Assembly (NCBI GenBank): GCA_016880505.1
Contig: JAEHDI010000150.1
Span: 1-12,620 of the forward strand
DNA: 12,620 nt
Reading direction: 5' to 3'
Origin: Bryobacterales bacterium
GTDB taxonomy: Bacteria > Acidobacteriota > Terriglobia > Bryobacterales > Bryobacteraceae
In this document: piece by piece, positions 1 through 6,734 of the stretch
Layout: every line of letters begins with the position of its first letter
Numbering within the stretch: position 1 is the first letter of the stretch
Program-made: the position numbers and the translations under genes
Notes under the pieces: generated by a model
Told to the model about the DNA's origin: nothing
The model's database searches: none
Seen by the model: the letters and a program-made list of their open reading frames with translations, nothing else

Positions 1-82
1 CGAAGGGCTGCGGCCGGGCGACCAGGTGATTCTTTCGGACATGTCGGCGTGGGACGCGCACGACAGGGTGCGGTTGAATTAA
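1..82 (+). CDS. C-terminal end of a probable HlyD/MacA-family periplasmic adaptor (partial)
   Basis: Only the last 26 codons are present, in the frame starting at base 2 and ending with TAA at 80-82. The tail contains GLRPGDQVILSDMSAWD and ends DRVRLN. A 'GL-PGD-V-LSDMS-WD-xDR-RL' ending is what I recall for efflux periplasmic adaptor (membrane fusion) subunits encoded just upstream of MacB-type ATPases in Acidobacteriota and Bacteroidota. Such adaptors are anchored in the inner membrane and link the transporter to an outer-membrane channel. The gene lies 29 nt upstream of an ABC ATPase on the same strand, which fits a MacA-MacB-like operon. The body of the protein, with its hairpin and lipoyl domains, is outside the window, so the call rests on a short tail plus context. 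Confidence 0.6.
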   Translation, partial: EGLRPGDQVILSDMSAWDAHDRVRLN

Positions 83-111
83 GCAGCCGGCAGGAAAGCT
101 GAGACATTGCA

Positions 112-816
112 ATGAATTCCATGGACACGCAATTGATCAAACTCGAGGGAGTAACGAAGGTCTTTCTGACCGATGAAGTCGAGACGCACGCGCTGGCAGG
201 TGTGCACCTGGAGATCCGGAAGGGCGAGTACGTGTCGATCGCCGGCCCGTCTGGGTGTGGCAAGTCGACGCTGCTGTCGATTCTCGGCCTGCTCGACACA
301 CCGACCGACGGACGTTACTGGCTGAACGATCGGCCGGTGGAAAGCCTGAAGCCGGCCGAGCGCGCGCGCATCCGGAACAGGGAGATCGGCTTCATTTTCC
401 AGGCATTCAACCTGATCGGCGACCTGACGGTGTACGAAAACGTCGAACTGCCGCTGACATACCGCGGAATGAGGGCCAGCGACCGGAAGCGGAATGTACA
501 AGAGGCGCTGGAGAAGGTCGGGATGTCGCATCGGACGAAACACTATCCCGCGCAACTGTCGGGTGGCCAGCAGCAGCGGGTGGCCGTGGCGCGTGCGCTG
601 GCGGGCGGGCCGTCCATCCTCCTGGCGGACGAGCCGACGGGGAACCTCGACTCAGCGAACGGACAGGCGGTGATGGACCTGCTGAGCGACTTGCACAGGC
701 AAGGTGCAACGATCTGCATGGTGACCCACGACCCGCGCTACGCACTGTGCGCGGACCGGTCGGTACACCTGTTCGACGGCCGCGTGGTGGAAGAGAGCGT
801 CGAGGCGGGTAGGTAG
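112..816 (+). CDS. MacB/LolD-type ABC transporter ATP-binding protein (ATPase 1)
   Basis: This is a 234-residue nucleotide-binding subunit that would power the adjacent FtsX/MacB-type permease from the cytoplasmic face. Every ATPase motif is intact: Walker A GPSGCGKST at 45-53, Q-loop glutamine at 97, signature LSGGQQQR at 149-156, Walker B ILLADEP at 169-175, D-loop NLDS at 178-181 and H-loop His206 in VTHD. The length and the LTVYENVELPL segment after the Q-loop are typical of the MacB/LolD/FtsE group. ATG 112 is preceded by a purine-rich AGGAAAG at 92-98, with rather long spacing. An in-frame ATG at 121 is an alternative start. It follows the adaptor tail by 29 nt and precedes the permease by 34 nt, so cotranscription is likely. 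The substrate cannot be deduced. The family call is secure; the pairing with the permease is inferred from position. Confidence 0.93.
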   Translation: MNSMDTQLIKLEGVTKVFLTDEVETHALAGVHLEIRKGEYVSIAGPSGCGKSTLLSILGLLDTPTDGRYWLNDRPVESLKPAERARIRNREIGFIFQAFNLIGDLTVYENVELPLTYRGMRASDRKRNVQEALEKVGMSHRTKHYPAQLSGGQQQRVAVARALAGGPSILLADEPTGNLDSANGQAVMDLLSDLHRQGATICMVTHDPRYALCADRSVHLFDGRVVEESVEAGR

Positions 817-850
817 CGGCTCGTCAGGCTTCTACTGCCGATAAGGCTCA

Positions 851-3259
851 ATGAATCGCGAGACGCGGCACGCCGTGCGGGCATTGGCTAAGAGTCCAGG
901 TTTCAGCGCAGCCGTTGTGCTTACGCTTTCCCTGGGGATTGGCGCCAACACGGCGGTCTTCAGCGTGGTGAACGCCATCCTTCTTCGCCCGCTTCCCTTT
1001 GAGGACCCCGAAAGGCTCGCTCTCGTCCACGAGTCCCGCCCAAGGATCGGTTCCGAGAGGTCGTCCTCGTCGGAGGCGAACTACTTTGGCTGGCGTGAGC
1101 GATGCCGCTCGCTCGAACGGATCAGCGCCTTCAACCTCCATTTCTTCACGCTGACCGGAGTGGAGAGTCCCGAAGAGATTCAGGGCGCGATCGTGTCGGC
1201 GGACTTCTTCCCGCTGCTCGGCGTGAAGCCGTACGCGGGAAGAACGTTCTCGGCGGACGAGGACCGGCCCGGTAACAACCAGGTTGTGCTCCTGAGTTAC
1301 GAGCTCTGGCAGAGGCAGTTCGGGTCAGACCCGGGAGTCATCGGGCGGAAGCTTATTCTCAACGAGAAGAGCTTCTCAGTGATTGGGATCATGCCGCCCC
1401 GCTTCTCGTTTCCACCTGTCGGGCAGGCGGGGTTGTGGGCGCCCATCTCCCTCGATGCTTCGCCGCCGGAGCAGTTTGCCGGGCGCTGGTACCTCCGCGT
1501 GCTCGCGCGACTGAAACCTGGGGTAACGTTTGAGAAGGCGCAGGCGGAGCTGAGCGCGGTGTCGTCCGGGCTTGAGCACCAGTATCCCGAAGCGAACGCG
1601 GGCTTCCGTGCGCATCTGGCATACCTTCACGGGGAACTCGTGCGGAGCGTGCGCACATCCGTGCTGTTGTTGTGGGGTGCGGTGGGCTTCGTCTTACTGA
1701 TCGCCTGCGCGAATGTCGCCAACCTGCTACTGGCGCGGGCGGCTCAACGCAAGAGGGAGATTGCCATTCGCATCGCCTTAGGCGCAGGTCCCTGGCATAG
1801 GGTGAGTCAACTACTCTCCGAAACCGTTGTTCTCGCCCTTTCGGGCGGCGCGATTGGCGTGTTGTTCGCCTGGTGGGGCGTGGACCTCCTCACCCGGTTG
1901 GGTCTGGACGCCGTACCAAGCTCCAGCGAAATCGGCGTGGACGTGAGGGTCCTCGTCTTCACACTGGGTATCTCCCTGATCACCGGAGTCATTCTTGCCT
2001 TGTTTCCCGCCTGGAACGCAAGGAAACCGGATATTCAGGATGCTCTAAGAGAGGGCGGATCGAGGAGTCGAAATGAGAGCGGTCTGAGCCGGGCGCGGTG
2101 GATTCTGATCGTTTCCGAATTGGCTCTTTCCCTGGTGTTGTTGACCGGGGCCGGACTGATGTTGGAGAGCCTGCGGCGATTGTCCGCGACAGACCCGGGA
2201 TTCGAAACCGGCAACATCCTCACGATGAGCCTGTCCCATCCGCGCGCCAGGTTCGGGCCGCTCGAAAGGAGGGCAGACTTCTTTGCGCAGCTTCTTGACC
2301 GCATCGAACAGATGCCCGGAGTCCGGGCCGCCGGTGCGGTGAATGCTCTTCCTTTGAGCGGGCGCGACTCGTCAAGCAGTTTCGTCATTGAAGGCAGACC
2401 CGCACAGCCGCACGGCCGATTCATTTCGGCGCAGATCCGTATCATTACATCCGGCTACCTTCGTGCGATGGGCATTCCGGTGGTCGCCGGCCGCGGCTTC
2501 ACTCGCTCAGATGCGGCTAGCGCACCCAGGGTCGCCATCATCAACCGGGCAATGTCCCGCTGGCAGTTTCGGGGTGAGAATCCGTTGGGCCGGCGGCTGG
2601 CCTTTGACACCAGCGGTCCGTTCCTGGAGATCGTAGGCGTCGTCGGCGATGTGCGGCACGAGCGTCTCAACGTCGAACCCGTGCCGGAGATCTATCTACC
2701 GCACGCTCAGTCGCCACTCGCCTCGATGATGCTTGCGGTGAGGACGACGGGGAACCCAAGTACGCTAACTCCCGCGATTCGCGGCGAGGTCCACACACTT
2801 GATAAGGACCAACCGGTAACGGACGTGGCGACGTTGGATGAACGTCTGGAAAGATCCATTTCGCGTTCGCGTTTCGATGCGGTGGTACTCGGACTCTTCG
2901 CCGCGCTGGCGTGCGTGCTGGCCGTCGTCGGCGTCTATGGTCTGGTGAGCTACTCGGTGGCACAGCGGACCTACGAATTCGGGGTGCGTCTCGCCTTAGG
3001 CGCGGATAAGCGAGGCGTCGTGTGGGCTGCCCTTCGAGAAGGCTTTGGACTTACAGTCGCCGGAATCGGGATCGGGCTGGTCGGAGCCATTGCGTTGACG
3101 AGCGTACTATCCTCGTTGCTCTACTCCGTGAGGCCGCGGGACCCAGTCGTTCTTTCGGCAGCATGCCTGCTCCTTGCGACCACATCCCTGGTGGCGACGT
3201 GGCTACCCGCCCGGCGCGCGGCCAAGGTCGATCCGATGAAGGCGTTGCGGTACGAGTGA
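851..3259 (+). CDS. ADOP-type duplicated FtsX/MacB-like ABC permease
   Basis: This 802-residue inner-membrane protein contains two fused MacB-type permease halves. Half one has a first membrane segment at about 19-42, a periplasmic MacB_PCD-like domain to about 265, and an FtsX domain with segments near 270-295, 320-345 and 367-387. Half two repeats this: a segment near 417-437, a periplasmic domain to about 670, and segments near 677-701, 731-757 and 767-787. Both FtsX domains carry the cytoplasmic 'R-ALGA' coupling segment (residues 307-312 and 713-718), and the protein ends ARRAAKVDPMKALRYE, as is usual in the family. The architecture matches the 'acidobacterial duplicated orphan permease' family. 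The optional N-terminal prefix domain is absent, because the first residues lead straight into the RALAKSPGF segment. AAGG at 843-846 is a close ribosome binding site. Unlike typical orphans, this one lies between two ATPase genes. Its third-position GC looks lower than theirs. Confidence 0.93.
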   Translation: MNRETRHAVRALAKSPGFSAAVVLTLSLGIGANTAVFSVVNAILLRPLPFEDPERLALVHESRPRIGSERSSSSEANYFGWRERCRSLERISAFNLHFFTLTGVESPEEIQGAIVSADFFPLLGVKPYAGRTFSADEDRPGNNQVVLLSYELWQRQFGSDPGVIGRKLILNEKSFSVIGIMPPRFSFPPVGQAGLWAPISLDASPPEQFAGRWYLRVLARLKPGVTFEKAQAELSAVSSGLEHQYPEANAGFRAHLAYLHGELVRSVRTSVLLLWGAVGFVLLIACANVANLLLARAAQRKREIAIRIALGAGPWHRVSQLLSETVVLALSGGAIGVLFAWWGVDLLTRLGLDAVPSSSEIGVDVRVLVFTLGISLITGVILALFPAWNARKPDIQDALREGGSRSRNESGLSRARWILIVSELALSLVLLTGAGLMLESLRRLSATDPGFETGNILTMSLSHPRARFGPLERRADFFAQLLDRIEQMPGVRAAGAVNALPLSGRDSSSSFVIEGRPAQPHGRFISAQIRIITSGYLRAMGIPVVAGRGFTRSDAASAPRVAIINRAMSRWQFRGENPLGRRLAFDTSGPFLEIVGVVGDVRHERLNVEPVPEIYLPHAQSPLASMMLAVRTTGNPSTLTPAIRGEVHTLDKDQPVTDVATLDERLERSISRSRFDAVVLGLFAALACVLAVVGVYGLVSYSVAQRTYEFGVRLALGADKRGVVWAALREGFGLTVAGIGIGLVGAIALTSVLSSLLYSVRPRDPVVLSAACLLLATTSLVATWLPARRAAKVDPMKALRYE

Positions 3260-3263
3260 AAGC

Positions 3264-3268
3264 GAGGA
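3264..3268 (+). promoter_or_regulatory. ribosome binding site of ATPase 2
   Basis: GAGGA lies 4 nt before ATG 3273, inside the 13-nt gap after the permease stop. It supports that start and means ATPase 2 can be translated independently of the permease. Confidence 0.7.
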
Positions 3269-3272
3269 AGCG

Positions 3273-3953
3273 ATGATTCAACTGAATAATATCGAGAAGC
3301 ATTACGACGTCGGGCCGAACAAGTTCTTCGTGCTGAGAAGAATCACCATGCGGGTGAAGGAGGGCGAGTTCGTCACCATCATGGGGCCGTCGGGGGCGGG
3401 CAAGTCCACGCTGCTGAGCATCGTCGGGATGCTCGACGGCGCGTGGTCCGGCGAGTATCATTTTGTTGACCAGCCGGTGCACGCGCTCAAGCCGAAACAG
3501 CGAATCGAGCTGAATAAGAAGTACATCGGCTTCGTGTTCCAGAGCTATCATCTACTGGACGACCTGACAGTGTACGAGAACCTCGACCTGCCACTCTCGT
3601 ATCGCAACCTGAAGGGTTCCGAGCGTGCAGGGATCGTATGCGACACGCTCGACCGCTTCCAGATTGTAGGGAAGAAAGACCTCTATCCGAGCCAACTTTC
3701 CGGCGGCCAGCAACAACTCGTGGCGGTGGCGCGGGCGGTGGTGGCCAAGCCGAAGCTGATTCTTGCGGATGAGCCGACAGGCAACCTCCATTCGGAACAG
3801 GCCCAGGAGATCATGGAGCTGTTCAAGAAACTGAACGACGCCGGCACGACGATCGTTCAGGTGACGCACTCGGAACGGAATGCGGCTTACGGGAACCGGA
3901 CCATCTATTTGGAGGACGGGTGGATCGCAAAGGACCGGCCCTCGGGCTATTGA
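3273..3953 (+). CDS. MacB-type ABC transporter ATP-binding protein (ATPase 2, altered D-loop)
   Basis: This 226-residue ABC ATPase is clearly paralogous to the one at 112-816. Walker A GPSGAGKST is at 38-46, the Q-loop Gln is at 90, the signature LSGGQQQ is at 142-148, Walker B LILADEP is at 162-168 and H-loop His199 is present. Three positions differ from ATPase 1. The signature is followed by Leu149 instead of Arg, the D-loop reads NLHS instead of NLDS (His173 for the usual Asp), and the H-loop is followed by Ser instead of Asp. The catalytic Glu167 and Lys44 are kept, so ATP hydrolysis is still expected. I recall the NLHS form from related transporter operons, so it is probably a subfamily trait rather than decay. 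The gene starts 13 nt after the permease stop. It may supply the second nucleotide-binding site of the fused permease or serve another permease. Confidence 0.92.
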   Translation: MIQLNNIEKHYDVGPNKFFVLRRITMRVKEGEFVTIMGPSGAGKSTLLSIVGMLDGAWSGEYHFVDQPVHALKPKQRIELNKKYIGFVFQSYHLLDDLTVYENLDLPLSYRNLKGSERAGIVCDTLDRFQIVGKKDLYPSQLSGGQQQLVAVARAVVAKPKLILADEPTGNLHSEQAQEIMELFKKLNDAGTTIVQVTHSERNAAYGNRTIYLEDGWIAKDRPSGY

Positions 3954-3992
3954 GCCGGCCGCCTAACGCGTCCGATCCTCTGGCCTACACTG

Positions 3993-3997
3993 AAGGA
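3993..3997 (+). promoter_or_regulatory. ribosome binding site that sets the response-regulator start
   Basis: AAGGA lies 8 nt before ATG 4006. That is good spacing for ATG 4006 and favours it over the TTG immediately before it at 4003. Confidence 0.65.
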
Positions 3998-4005
3998 CTA
4001 GCTTG

Positions 4006-5376
4006 ATGAAACCCTCCGACGCAGTCACGCCGCGCATTCTGGTAGCAGACGATCAGCCCGACGTACTCGAGGCGCTCCGGCTGCTGCTGAAACCGGAGGG
4101 ATACCGGATCGAGACAGCATCTTCGCCGGCGAGCATCATCGCGGCACTGGAGTCCCAGGACTTCGATGTGGTGCTGATGGACCTGAACTACGCCCGCGAC
4201 ACGACCTCGGGGCAGGAAGGTCTCGACTTGCTGCACCGGATTCAGGCGATGGACAAGACGCTCCCCGTTGTGCTGATGACGGCTTGGGGCAGCATCGAAC
4301 TGGCCGTGGAAGGCATGCGCCGGGGTGCGCGCGATTTCATCCAGAAGCCGTGGGACAACGCTCGTCTGCTCGCCATTCTGCGGACGCAGATCGAGCTCGC
4401 GCGGGCATTGCGGCAGGGAGAGCGATTGGAGGCGGAGAACCGCGTCCTACGCGGGGATGGCGCTCCGGTGATGATCGCCGATTCACCGGCCATGCAGCCG
4501 GTGCTCCAGGTAATCGCGCGAGTCGGCCCGTCCGACGCCAACGTGCTGATTACCGGCGAAAGCGGCGTGGGAAAGGGATTGATCGCCCGGGCGCTGCATG
4601 CGGCCTCCTTGCGCGCGGCGCGCCCTTTCGTGACAGTCAACACCGGCGGCCTCTCGGAAAGTCTGTTCGAGAGCGAGCTGTTCGGCCACGTGAAGGGGGC
4701 GTTCACGGACGCCAAGGCGGACCGCGTGGGCCGTTTCGAACTGGCCGAGAACGGCACGCTGTTCCTGGACGAAATCGCCAATGTTCCGCTCAGCCAGCAA
4801 GCGAAGCTGTTGCGGGCGATCGAGACGGGCGAGTTCGAGCGGGTGGGCTCGTCTCGGACGCGCCGGGTTGACCTCCGGCTGATTTCGGCAACGAACGCCG
4901 ACCTGCGCGCCGAGGTCGTGGCGGGCCGTTTCCGGGAGGACCTGCTCTTCCGGTTGAACACCGTGGAGATCGCGATTCCCCCGTTGCGGCAGCGGCGGGA
5001 GGATGTAGGTCCGCTGGCAACGTATTTCCTCCGGCAACATTGCCAGCGCTACCGGAAGTGCCTCGGCGCGTTCGAACCGGCCGCTATGCAGTTGCTGCTG
5101 AGCCATACCTGGCCGGGGAACGTCCGCGAGCTCGATCACGCGGTGGAGCGGGCCGTGCTGATGGCGCAGGGAGAAGCAATCCGCGCCACGGACCTGGCGC
5201 TGCGGCAACCACGCGAAGGCTCCGGCCGGATCGAGGACATGAGCCTCGAAGACGTTGAGGCTTTCCTGATCAAGAAGGCGCTGGCGAGATTCGGCGGCAA
5301 CGTCACACAAGCCGCGCACACCCTGGGTCTTAGCCGGAGCGCACTCTACCGGCGGCTCCAGCGCTACGGTCTATGA
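4006..5376 (+). CDS. NtrC-family sigma-54-dependent response regulator
   Basis: This 456-residue transcription activator has three domains. The receiver (about 10-125) has the acidic pair Asp15-Asp16, phospho-acceptor Asp59, Thr92 and Lys114. The AAA+ sigma-54 interaction domain (about 155-385) has Walker A GESGVGKG at 184-191, the sigma-54 contact loop as GAFTDA at 231-236, Walker B TLFLDE at 251-256, SATN at 294-297 and WPGNVREL at 369-376. A Fis-type helix-turn-helix occupies about 428-456 (NVTQAAHTLGLSRSALYRRL). When phosphorylated it should assemble into an ATPase that opens promoters bound by sigma-54 RNA polymerase. The gene follows ATPase 2 by 52 nt and overlaps the kinase gene by 4 nt, so the kinase is its likely partner. 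The transporter operon is its most plausible target. The contact loop has Asp where the textbook loop has a second Gly. No clear -24/-12 promoter was found inside the window. Confidence 0.95.
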   Translation: MKPSDAVTPRILVADDQPDVLEALRLLLKPEGYRIETASSPASIIAALESQDFDVVLMDLNYARDTTSGQEGLDLLHRIQAMDKTLPVVLMTAWGSIELAVEGMRRGARDFIQKPWDNARLLAILRTQIELARALRQGERLEAENRVLRGDGAPVMIADSPAMQPVLQVIARVGPSDANVLITGESGVGKGLIARALHAASLRAARPFVTVNTGGLSESLFESELFGHVKGAFTDAKADRVGRFELAENGTLFLDEIANVPLSQQAKLLRAIETGEFERVGSSRTRRVDLRLISATNADLRAEVVAGRFREDLLFRLNTVEIAIPPLRQRREDVGPLATYFLRQHCQRYRKCLGAFEPAAMQLLLSHTWPGNVRELDHAVERAVLMAQGEAIRATDLALRQPREGSGRIEDMSLEDVEAFLIKKALARFGGNVTQAAHTLGLSRSALYRRLQRYGL

Positions 5377-6710
5377 GCGCCGTCGGACGAAGAACCAGAT
5401 CCAGATTCGCCTACGAGACCCGCCTCACCCTGCTTGCACTGCTCACCGGCACGCCCGCTCTGGTGGCCGCGATGATTCTGCTCTGGACCGGCGGTTTCAC
5501 ACCGAAAGTTCAGTGGACGGTGACGATTGTCGTCGTCTGTTTCTGGATGGGAGCGGCTTTCGCGTTGCGCGAGCGGGTCGTGCGTCCGCTACAGACCCTA
5601 TCGAACATGCTGGCGGCGTTGCGCGAAGAGGATTACTCGATGCGCGCCCGGAGCGGACGTCCGGACGACGCGCTCGGCGAGGTGTTTGTGGAGGCCAACG
5701 CGCTCGGCCAGACGCTGCGCGAACAGAGGCTCGGAGCGATGGAGGCGACGGCCCTTTTGCGCACAGTGATGACAGAGATCGACGTGGCGGTTTTCACGTT
5801 CGACGGCGAGCAGAAGCTGCGCCTGGTGAACCGGGCGGGAGAGCGCCTGCTCGGACGGTCGGCGGATCGGCTGCTCGGGCGCACCGCGGAGGAACTGGCG
5901 TTGGCTGGTTGTCTCGACGGAGAGCCGGTGCGCGCAATCGAATTAGCGCTGCCGGGCGCCTCCGGCCGGTGGGGCGTGCGCGTTAGCACGTTCCGGGAAA
6001 AGGGACTGCCCCATCGCCTGCTCGTGCTGGCCGACCTTACGAGAACCTTGCGGGAAGAAGAACTGCAAGCCTGGAAACGGCTGGTGCGGGTGCTCGGGCA
6101 TGAGCTGAACAACTCGCTGACTCCGATTAAGTCGATCGCCGGCAGCCTGCGGACGCTGCTGGAGCAGGATCAGCAGCCGCCGGATTGGAAAGAGGACACG
6201 CAGCGTGGTCTGGGCGTGATCGCCGCTCGCGCCGAGGCCCTCAGCCGGTTCATGGAGGCCTACGCGCGACTGGCGAAACTACCCCCGCCGAAGCTCGGCT
6301 CCGTGGACGTGGAGGCGTGGGTGCGCCGGGTGGCAGGACTGGAGACGCGCCTTCCGGTGACAGTGGAAGCGGGACCGGCGATCCTCATTCGGGGCGACGG
6401 CGACCAGCTCGATCAGTTGCTGATCAACCTGATTCGCAACGCCGCCGACGCATCGCTTGAAACGCACGGAGGGGTGCGTGCCGGCTGGCGGAGGATAGGC
6501 GGCCACCTGGAGATCTGGGTTCAGGATGACGGCCCGGGGATCCCGAACACCTCCAACCTGTTCGTACCGTTTTTCACGACGAAGGCGGGCGGTTCGGGCA
6601 TCGGCCTTGTGCTGAGCCGGCAGATCGCGGAGGCACACGGCGGCGTACTGGCCCTGGAGAACCGGTCACCCGAACCGGGATGCGAGGCTCGGCTGCGGCT
6701 GCCGATGTGA
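5373..6710 (+). CDS. membrane histidine kinase, NtrY-like, with minimal extracytoplasmic loop
   Basis: This 445-residue sensor kinase has two N-terminal membrane segments at about 18-40 and 49-66, separated by only about 8 residues (GFTPKVQW). A HAMP-like linker follows (about 67-120), then a PAS-like region (about 125-225). The dimerisation helix carries His243 in HELNNSLTP, and the ATPase domain has Asn356 in NLIRNAADA, DDGPGI at 385-390, FVPFFTTK at 397-404 and GGSGIGL at 406-412. All kinase motifs are intact. It should autophosphorylate His243 and pass phosphate to Asp59 of the regulator encoded just upstream. The genes share ATGA at 5373-5376, and no separate ribosome binding site is evident, which suggests translational coupling. 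Because there is no periplasmic sensor domain, the signal must be read within the membrane, by the PAS region, or through a partner protein such as the adjacent transporter. The ligand is unknown. Confidence 0.93.
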   Translation: MSAVGRRTRSRFAYETRLTLLALLTGTPALVAAMILLWTGGFTPKVQWTVTIVVVCFWMGAAFALRERVVRPLQTLSNMLAALREEDYSMRARSGRPDDALGEVFVEANALGQTLREQRLGAMEATALLRTVMTEIDVAVFTFDGEQKLRLVNRAGERLLGRSADRLLGRTAEELALAGCLDGEPVRAIELALPGASGRWGVRVSTFREKGLPHRLLVLADLTRTLREEELQAWKRLVRVLGHELNNSLTPIKSIAGSLRTLLEQDQQPPDWKEDTQRGLGVIAARAEALSRFMEAYARLAKLPPPKLGSVDVEAWVRRVAGLETRLPVTVEAGPAILIRGDGDQLDQLLINLIRNAADASLETHGGVRAGWRRIGGHLEIWVQDDGPGIPNTSNLFVPFFTTKAGGSGIGLVLSRQIAEAHGGVLALENRSPEPGCEARLRLPM

Positions 6711-6734
6711 CGGCGGAGTGTCATCCCATCCAAA

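Noticed and set aside
3273..3953. ATPase 2 as a degenerate, inactive pseudo-ATPase.
   Set aside because: The Walker A lysine, catalytic Glu167 and H-loop His199 are all intact. Only the D-loop and the positions flanking the signature and H-loop differ.
4003..4005. TTG as the start of the response regulator.
   Set aside because: The adjacent ATG at 4006 is a better start codon, and AAGGA at 3993-3997 is well spaced for it.
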